Both the position numbers and the translations under genes were made by a program. A stretch of DNA of 64,000 nucleotides from Sclerodactyla briareus (taxonomy: Eukaryota; Echinodermata; Holothuroidea; Dendrochirotida; Sclerodactylidae). The stretch spans positions 1-64,000 of the forward strand of contig JAODTK010005650.1 of assembly GCA_026419785.1 (NCBI GenBank), given 5' to 3'. Every line of letters starts with the position of its first letter. The stretch's first letter is position 1. Below the pieces are notes generated by a model, which was not told the DNA's origin, did no database searches, and saw only the letters and a program-made list of their open reading frames with translations. Below, piece by piece: positions 57,601 to 64,000 of this stretch.

Positions 57601-60600
57601 CAACACACCTTCAAAGAATTCACACTCCTATTTTAAACATGATACTGGAATCCATGCCAACTCTTTGAGGACCACATGTGCACTATTAGTGCAGTGTGTG
57701 CTCTGAACTCTCACCCCGTCACTGCTATGATTACCATCAATTCACAAGCAACGTATCACACTTTCATCATCCAAGGACAAAATGTGATTTTTCAACTCAT
57801 GTGCCACTAACAACTGAAAAAACCCTAGCATTATTACAATAAAACCGATTGCCAGATTGTCTGCTATGAACCAATACAATGGGTCAAGCACATATATGGG
57901 TGGTATTCTAACTTGAATCAATGCTTCCCATAACCTTATTGTCCCACTCTCGTCGCAATCAACAAACAGACTTGACTGACCCACCCAACTCTGCAAAGTG
58001 GCGGCTGCAAGGTTTTCCAAATTTATTCACGGCAGCCAGTCTCATAATGTTGGTATTATATTGATGGGCATTGAATGCTCATCGTAGACAACATAGTTCT
58101 TCGAGCAATAATGCAGTACAGTTTACCATACATGTACGCCTCAATGTCCTAACATGAGGTTATGTGGTAAGCCCGATATACCCTTCAAAACTGGAGGCTT
58201 GCACCCATTCTGATTATGATACATATCATCACCAGTTGGGGAACGGGGGAGGGGGAGGGGCATGACCATTTACATGTTCATTTAAAATCAGCAGTTTTCA
58301 CTTCTCAAATCTGCCATCACATGAATTTACTTCGCTCATGTTTTTTTTTTTCTTCAAATGTATATTGTTTAGTATTTTAATCTTGAAGTTCGGTGGGAGT
58401 TTTAACATCATATGTCCTCTGCATAATAACGGCCTAGCAAGACATGCCATACAGTCTCCAGATGATGCAACTGTAACTGTTCATTTGACACCAGATTCAT
58501 CAGTAAAACTACATACAGGTAATATATACCTGTGTAGCCAGTCAAAAGTTGAAATTAAACTAGAATTCCTGGAAATGTTTTTTACTTTATCATTTCACTT
58601 GAAGAAACAGTTTGGGCTGTTTTGTGAGAATACTAAATAATTAATGCATCCCAGGGATACTTCACAAGTATATTTCATATACAAGCTGCAGTGTATCACC
58701 AAGCTGCAACCACTATCTTCACCCCAGAGAATATATTACAGAATGATACTATTTTCCGATCTCTCATCAATGCTGGAGGAATACTACTTTTCTGGTCTCT
58801 CATTAATGTCGTTTTCATCCACCAAGAAAATGCAAACCCATGCAAGGTGGGTAGCGAGAAATGATTTTGTCTCCTTACCTCCACCCTAGGCTGGCTTCCA
58901 TGAACATTGCTTGAAATGAGGTGGATGTGGAATAAATGTCTCATTATGAATAATACATACAGAATGGCAACTCAGCCTTGTCCCGAGGATGCGTACACTC
59001 ACAATATACCATCCCCGGGCAGTGACCTCCTCCTGCTGGTTACAGTTACCAATCACACCAAAGTGCAACCATCTATTATCGTCACAATGTATTTTGTAGA
59101 GGAAAAAAATACAACAAGAAAACTGGGTTGCAGTACTTACCCACCCACTGAAACTCACAACTGCTGTTAATTAATACCAACCAAAACAACCAGAATTGAC
59201 TCAAAGTTTGGGTACTCACCTCAAAATCACCACATTACATCTAGGGTACCAACAAGGATATGTAAACAGTTTAGTTGGTTACATAAATACAATAGGAAAG
59301 GCATGTAGAACTCTCTTATTTTTCGCGAAGTTCATGAGTTGCACTGAGTCAACCATTCGTGGAGTAGTACTGTATAGTAGTGTGTCCATGATAGACAATT
59401 GAGTCTATGCAACGATGCATGAGAATATGGCCCACAAACACAACGGCATTTGTAATATAGCACAGTTTTGTATACTGATTAGACTACCAACTATTGGCTC
59501 GTTGAGTCCTACTTACGCATTGGCATAGCGTTACTGTGCTGTGAATACATCAGTTTTTGATATTGAATAAAGCAGTCATTAGACATTGTCAGTTTCCCAT
59601 ATTTTAGATGAGTAAATTGCATTAAAAGCAAATATTGCCACATCAACCTATTAACCTATATCAAATCTGGTCATACCAGCTCGATGGGAACCAATTTGTA
59701 ATGTTTTCTTTCCTCAAGAATGCAAACAAATGTATGGGTCATTCATTTACTGTTTGGAGATTTTGCATTTTTCAAGATCATCAAGATTTAGAATTCATGT
59801 GAAGGGTCGATTGCACACTTTCGTACATGCAGTTTGAGGCATATGTGGCATTTAGATGTGGAGCCTCAGACCTCATGCTAAAGTTTCTTACTAAGTTGGT
59901 TCTGGTATGACACAGTGCACATCAATTGTACACCAACCTGTCATTTACATGACAATTAATTTTCTTGTTACAGTGTACTGTGATGGCAATGCGGAGTACT
60001 GCTTCGACAGTGGCATCTAGCCCAGCCTTTTAGTCGTGAGCTGCTTCCTTAATCAATGGCAGGGTGCAAACCTACCCAGCCGGTATAACTCAATCAGAGT
60101 GGTAGCATGCCACGTCACAGCGAAAAGGACGCTTAAATTGAATGCTATTCGGTTACTGCCATCATTCTACCTAAAGTCAACCTAATGATATTCTGGCAGT
60201 ACAGAGCTCTAAATGAATCTCCTTTGGCAATGTCACCACAAGACTGATTCACACACGCTTGCAACCCTGGAGTATGCTAATTGATAATATTTTAGACTTT
60301 GATCACTGATTAGCCACTCAGAATGAGACATGCACGAGCCACAAGCTCGTTTGTAAATATGTATATATCAGAAACCTCTTAATCAAGCTCTTGTTTTGAA
60401 ATGCTGATATTTCAAAATGTGTGATACTTTTTCAATCGGGGATGCAATTTTCCTGCAACCTTCCGCATCCGTGCTTTAATCTCACTTCAGGTGTTAATCC
60501 AGGACCAACAAGTGCTAGTTGGGTCATGTTTGTCCTAAATGTCCATATGCTACACAATATAAGTGTTTAGTTCACAACTGGTCCAAAGGAGGTAAAATCT

Positions 60601-61467
60601 AAAACTGGAAACTTCTTCCCTTGATTCGTTACTTAAAACTGGATCTTACAAGGGTCATTCCCTAGAATCATTGGTGTCCCCGTCAGTCTTATTTCAAGCC
60701 CTCCGTGGTTCAAATGTGCAAATGGAAAATATTCTACTCATTTTCAAGGCAGCTGCAACCGCTACAATGTATAGTGTGTAAACAAGACAAACATTCACTT
60801 CATTGGAGGACAACTTTTGGCAGCCGGAAGTCATACACTCATCAGTGTAAAAATGAATTGAGAATTATTATGATTGACTGGATGTACACTGTAATTGTAT
60901 TCAGACTCTTATTGGTAAAGAGGGTACAAATTGTTGTAATGTGTAGAGTATCACCCTGGGCACCTCCATAACAAAGGCAGTAAGGAATCAGATTGGTGAA
61001 CTGTTCACAATGGAAGGCCACAACTCAGCAAAAGCTATAGTATTAATTTTTTCCACCATTTAAGCATTTTATTACAAAATACATTGTTCACATGATATAG
61101 TTCTCTGGAACAGCCTTACAGTGTGCTTCTCATGAAACTGAAATTAAAATGACTGCAGAAACTTATGTGCATGTTTACTGAAGGAGGCTAATTGCAATAT
61201 AACAATATTGCCATGTTTATTTTTTTCGTTTTTTAAGATTTGAACAATCCGTTTTGTTGTTGCTGTTCGTTGGAAAGGAAATAATTACACAAATATCACC
61301 AATTGAACAGTTATATTTTCAGCCATGGGTCTCAAAAATAACTGATATGTCTTTATATTGAGCCACCTGATTCTACCCCTATGATACATGTATACAAAAC
61401 TTGGGCCTTCCATCAACCGAGTTGCCAATCGTGGATTCCATTGGAAGATCGCCGATTAAAAACTTAC
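54607..61467. other. Intron-like DNA downstream of the G-patch exon
   Basis: I searched the minus strand for the next exon of a G-patch gene (an 'HWW'-type motif in GPATCH4 relatives) and found none I would trust. A small tandem duplication 'caaaataatcagattca' lies at 56284-56317. The frames at 57332-57706 (plus), 57742-58020 (minus) and 58886-59158 (minus) are unassigned. Confidence 0.35.
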
Positions 61468-61542
61468 CATTCAGTCCTTCCCGATGCCCTTCCCTTCTGT
61501 CCAACCACGTTTGGTCAGGATGATCTCCTCCCCATACCTCTT
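61468..61542 (-). CDS. G-patch domain exon, GPATCH4-like
   Basis: The acceptor is 'ctttacttccaatgcag' (AG at 61544-61543) and the donor is a strong ATG|GTAAGT (GT at 61467-61466). The exon reads KRYGEEIILTKRGW then TEGKGIGKD. The G-patch core (aromatic-Gly-x-x-(I/L)L-x-K-x-GW-x-x-GxG(I/L)G-K) is clear; G-patch proteins bind RNA and stimulate DEAH-box helicases. The R(Y/F)xEExxLxKxGWTxGKGxG pattern is closest, from memory of the family, to GPATCH4, a nucleolar protein, more than to PINX1 or GPATCH8. After GKD the frame hits TGA, but a one-base slip gives ...LNG at the donor, as expected for the family, so one base seems missing near 61472-61478. Confidence 0.75.
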
Positions 61543-62485
61543 CTGCATTGGAAGTAAAGCGGGAAACATGCAACATAGTCAATCAAGGAAGGAAACTGCA
61601 TGTTGACACAACAATTTGGGAGTAGCAATACAGGGCTAGGGAGCACATTGGATTATTACGCGAGTGACAGAGTGGTCAGTACGGTCTCTGCTAGGGCCCA
61701 GGGATGCTCAAAGCTTCTATACACAAACGGTGTTGTAGTAACACCGTTTCCTTGATGGGGTCTCCAGAGCAACAGCCGGACTGAATAAACATCAACTGTT
61801 AAAATGAAAGTACTCTATGGCAAATCCCATCTAATACAGATGTAGGGGGGATTCCCTCCATCATGTGATATTCAAAAGCCAGCTCCTAAAATCCTTCTCT
61901 GAATTAAGTGTCATCGTGTCCAAGACCCCAGAACCTATAATAATTGTAACTGTGCCGACCTTGGAGTATACATGTCCCTTCTCTTTCATGCACATACATG
62001 TATAACCATCTCTTGTGGGCTGGGGTATTCCCTCCCCGACACAAGGGTTGACTGAAGGGCGGTACTATAGTAGAATTTCAGAGAATAGTTTTTCAACCTG
62101 TTATGTATAGTGTTCCTGCATAGACAATCAGGTTCAAAGCAGCAAATGCAACAATTTTTCCCTTCAAATTCCTATGGAATACCTAAAGGATTTACAAATA
62201 CATAGAATTTGTCATGCCTTTCACACTATTATCCAGAGCCATGCTTGCTCATGAGTTTCTGCCATGTACTAATCATAGTATAAAAATTATGTGCAATGAT
62301 GTTGAAAATTGCTGCTCCTGTATGGACGATATTCACTGTTTATTGTGTGCATAAGAGCTACTTATTTTGAATTATTGATACTCCCAATATATGCCGCCTA
62401 GGTCCAAGGGGACCATATTTAAATTGAACTGCCAAACAGAAAGGGTAATAAATGCATCACTCACAGTAGATTTCACAGCTGATAC
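61543..62485 (-). other. Putative first intron of the G-patch gene
   Basis: It lies between the donor AAG|GTATCA (62485) and the acceptor at 61543 (phase 0 at both sides). Nothing else was recognised inside. Confidence 0.45.
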
Positions 62486-62542
62486 CTTACAGGCACCCTG
62501 CGGTGGTGCAGGAGCCATCTTCGGAGACACGGCAGGCTTCAT
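62486..62542 (-). CDS. Putative first coding exon of the G-patch gene
   Basis: ATG at 62542-62540 opens the frame MKPAVSPKMAPAPPQGACK, which ends at AAG|GTATCA in phase 0, exactly what the G-patch exon (first codon AAG) requires. GPATCH4-type proteins have a short N-terminus before the G-patch, consistent with 19 residues. The surrounding DNA (62480-62880) is richer in CpG than its flanks, as at many first exons. An alternative donor GTAAGG four bases earlier would break the phase. No cap site or TATA box is evident. Confidence 0.5.
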
Positions 62543-62890
62543 GACGTCGAAGAGAAGCGGGGTTGGCCGAGCTAGTCGCAGGAGCCGTCTCAAGCTGCGC
62601 TGGCTTCTACCGACTCCTTATGTAGTTGATCAGAAATAACTCCAGAATACTCTCTATCATCGTTGACAATGTCCTTAAATGAAAAGCTGTCACCGGGTAT
62701 GGCTTCTCTGTATCAGTGGCCGTTTTCTCTTCTGCGAACAGAAAAGAGAAGCTAATCTTACTCGAGTACTCGACTAATATGACGCGGTTGTCGCAGCACC
62801 TCAACGGGGCAGCAAGCATGGTTTTCAGTTTATCGGTCTCATTCATAAGTGTCACCTCAAGTGAGCCAGCTCAAACGTCATAATTAAAGG
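62543..62890 (-). promoter_or_regulatory. Presumed 5' leader/promoter region of the G-patch gene
   Basis: A moderately CpG-rich stretch upstream (minus strand) of the putative start codon. An 82-codon frame at 62855-62607 (MNETDKLKTMLAAPLRCC...) ends before the start codon. It may be an upstream frame, part of another first exon or chance. Confidence 0.3.
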
Positions 62891-63119
62891 AGCACACTGC
62901 CCCTGCATATCAAAGCTCGCTTAGGTGCTTGAGCCGGTTCTCCTTGTGCATTTTTCCCCTCTTTGTGGGGAGCACAAGGGGTATTCATATCTGAATTTTA
63001 TAATTCAACTTCTAGTTCTACACCAGTTGACCTATTTGAATTAAAATAAATAAGTAACCTTGCTTAGACATTACTACTGTCATCATCATCTGTATAGGGG
63101 TATGCCAATGTTTACTGTG

Positions 63120-63690
63120 TTTTCAACCACTAGAATTATAATGTGATTTCCCAAACTTTGTCAGATTTGAACGAAACTTGGTGGATGGGGGGCTACATTT
63201 TGTCCACGACAAAGTTAAAGTCACTTCACGGCCATCATGGGTCAAATTTACCATACTTCATTGACTTCTTTTTGTTACTTGGTTTCTGACAAAATTTGAG
63301 GTCTTCATGGGGTATTCGATACTTTTTCCCAATGATGCTCAAAAGCGGGGATTACATGTAGCGGTCTACAGCCGACACATGTCTTGTTTCTTGTTGACAT
63401 GTTTAACATGCCCACAAAGTTCATCAGACCTTTATCCTCTGTTGAACCCTCAGATACCTTCCACCTACCCCTTTACTGTACTTATTAGGAATAACACAAA
63501 CCTTGTTGTGGACTACACTTGATCTTGTCATAGGTGGAAGGTCATTTCAAGGTTAAAATTGCATAATTTGCCAAATTTTGTCAAGATCTGATAAGCTTGG
63601 TGGATGCTGACCACATTGCCCCCCACCCCCTAAAAAAAAATGTGGTCATTTTGAGGTCATCAAAGGTTACATATATGCATTAAATTATCA
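63120..63690 (+). repeat. Two related ~130-bp modules about 400 bp apart
   Basis: 'ccaaactttgtcagatttgaacgaaacttggtggatg' (63149) corresponds to 'ccaaattttgtcaagatctgataagcttggtggatg' (63571). Each is followed by 'tcattttgaggtcat'-like or 'ggtcaaattt' blocks. AGGTCA-type motifs recur. This is probably a further member of the 'GGTCA-rich' marine repeat class in inverse orientation to those at 5-25 kb. Confidence 0.5.
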
Positions 63691-64000
63691 AATGGAAGGG
63701 GACATTGTTGCCCAAGGGGCCCCAATCAGTGCTCACCTTTGGGGAACACACATTAACATACACATACACACTTTGCAGGTTTACTACCCACTTGCCAGGC
63801 TAACTTATATCATAGCCTCTAAGCGCCCCGGGCGTTTGCAAAGTTTCAAGATGGGCCGCTTAACGAGAGTATAACTTTTACAACTGTTTTGTATTCGTTT
63901 TGGGTGATAGAAAAAACTCGCACAGTTGGAGCAAACATGTCTGCTATTACACCACGACAGTGTATCCCCCCCCCCTCCCCAACCTCGCCCTCCCCGATAA

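Noticed and set aside
59125..59160. Possible second half of the G-patch gene ('ttt cag tgg gtgg' before GTAAGT, minus strand)
   Set aside because: It would need an inserted base, the exon would be about 23 bases long, and the upstream residues do not fit the family.
60080..60130. tRNA-like 'ctcaatcagagtggtagcatg'
   Set aside because: No matching B box and no cloverleaf can be drawn.

Overview
This is eukaryotic nuclear DNA from an animal, most likely a marine invertebrate deuterostome (echinoderm, hemichordate or cephalochordate grade). That call is inference. It rests on spliced-looking short exons, tRNA-derived SINEs, a CR1/L2-like LINE fragment, MITEs and long families of 'TGACCT-rich' tandem repeats. 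There is no operon structure, rRNA, CRISPR array, phage or prokaryotic system, and almost all short open frames are chance or antisense shadows.

Repeats dominate 1-31 kb. A ~305-bp tandem repeat family (array H) occupies 12975-15305 and 22826-24757. Partial copies lie at 1-155 and 25048-25690, and a one-unit inverted copy lies at 27240-27490. A separate ~590-bp repeat fills 8290-9990, with a decayed relative at 12590-12965. Two homologous dispersed elements sit at 5290-5720 and 16245-16850. These families share one design: about ten-base-spaced TGACCT motifs inside and, at the right end, a CA/CAT microsatellite followed by a small hairpin. This resembles non-autonomous Helitron/Helentron-type elements (HINE, 'pearl', DINE). 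A 5'-truncated LINE is nested in the 13-15 kb array, and a 1.6-kb element with inverted termini rich in GATACGAT lies at 2181-3756.

The best protein-coding locus is on the minus strand at 18469-22003. Acidic and lysine-rich segments lead into an RS (Arg-Ser) stretch. A Gln/Pro/Ala-rich part, a Pro-Gly-Met repeat and a C-terminal exon with a stop follow. The reading frame has to be changed several times, so either the gene is decayed or the sequence carries uncorrected indels. Another candidate exon on the same strand is at 28220-28404.

From 31 to 61 kb the sequence looks like long introns or intergenic DNA, with scattered SINEs (31.6 and 54.5 kb), a complete 166-bp MITE with 8-bp target duplications (51135-51300), two related inverted-repeat elements (35.1 and 43.3 kb) and one candidate terminal exon (39946-40210). 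At the right end a second minus-strand gene begins: a short first exon (62486-62542) and a phase-compatible G-patch exon (61468-61542), most like GPATCH4, with one apparent base missing near its donor. Whether the G-patch exons, the 40-kb and 28-kb exons and the RS-rich locus form one gene or several cannot be decided by reading alone.
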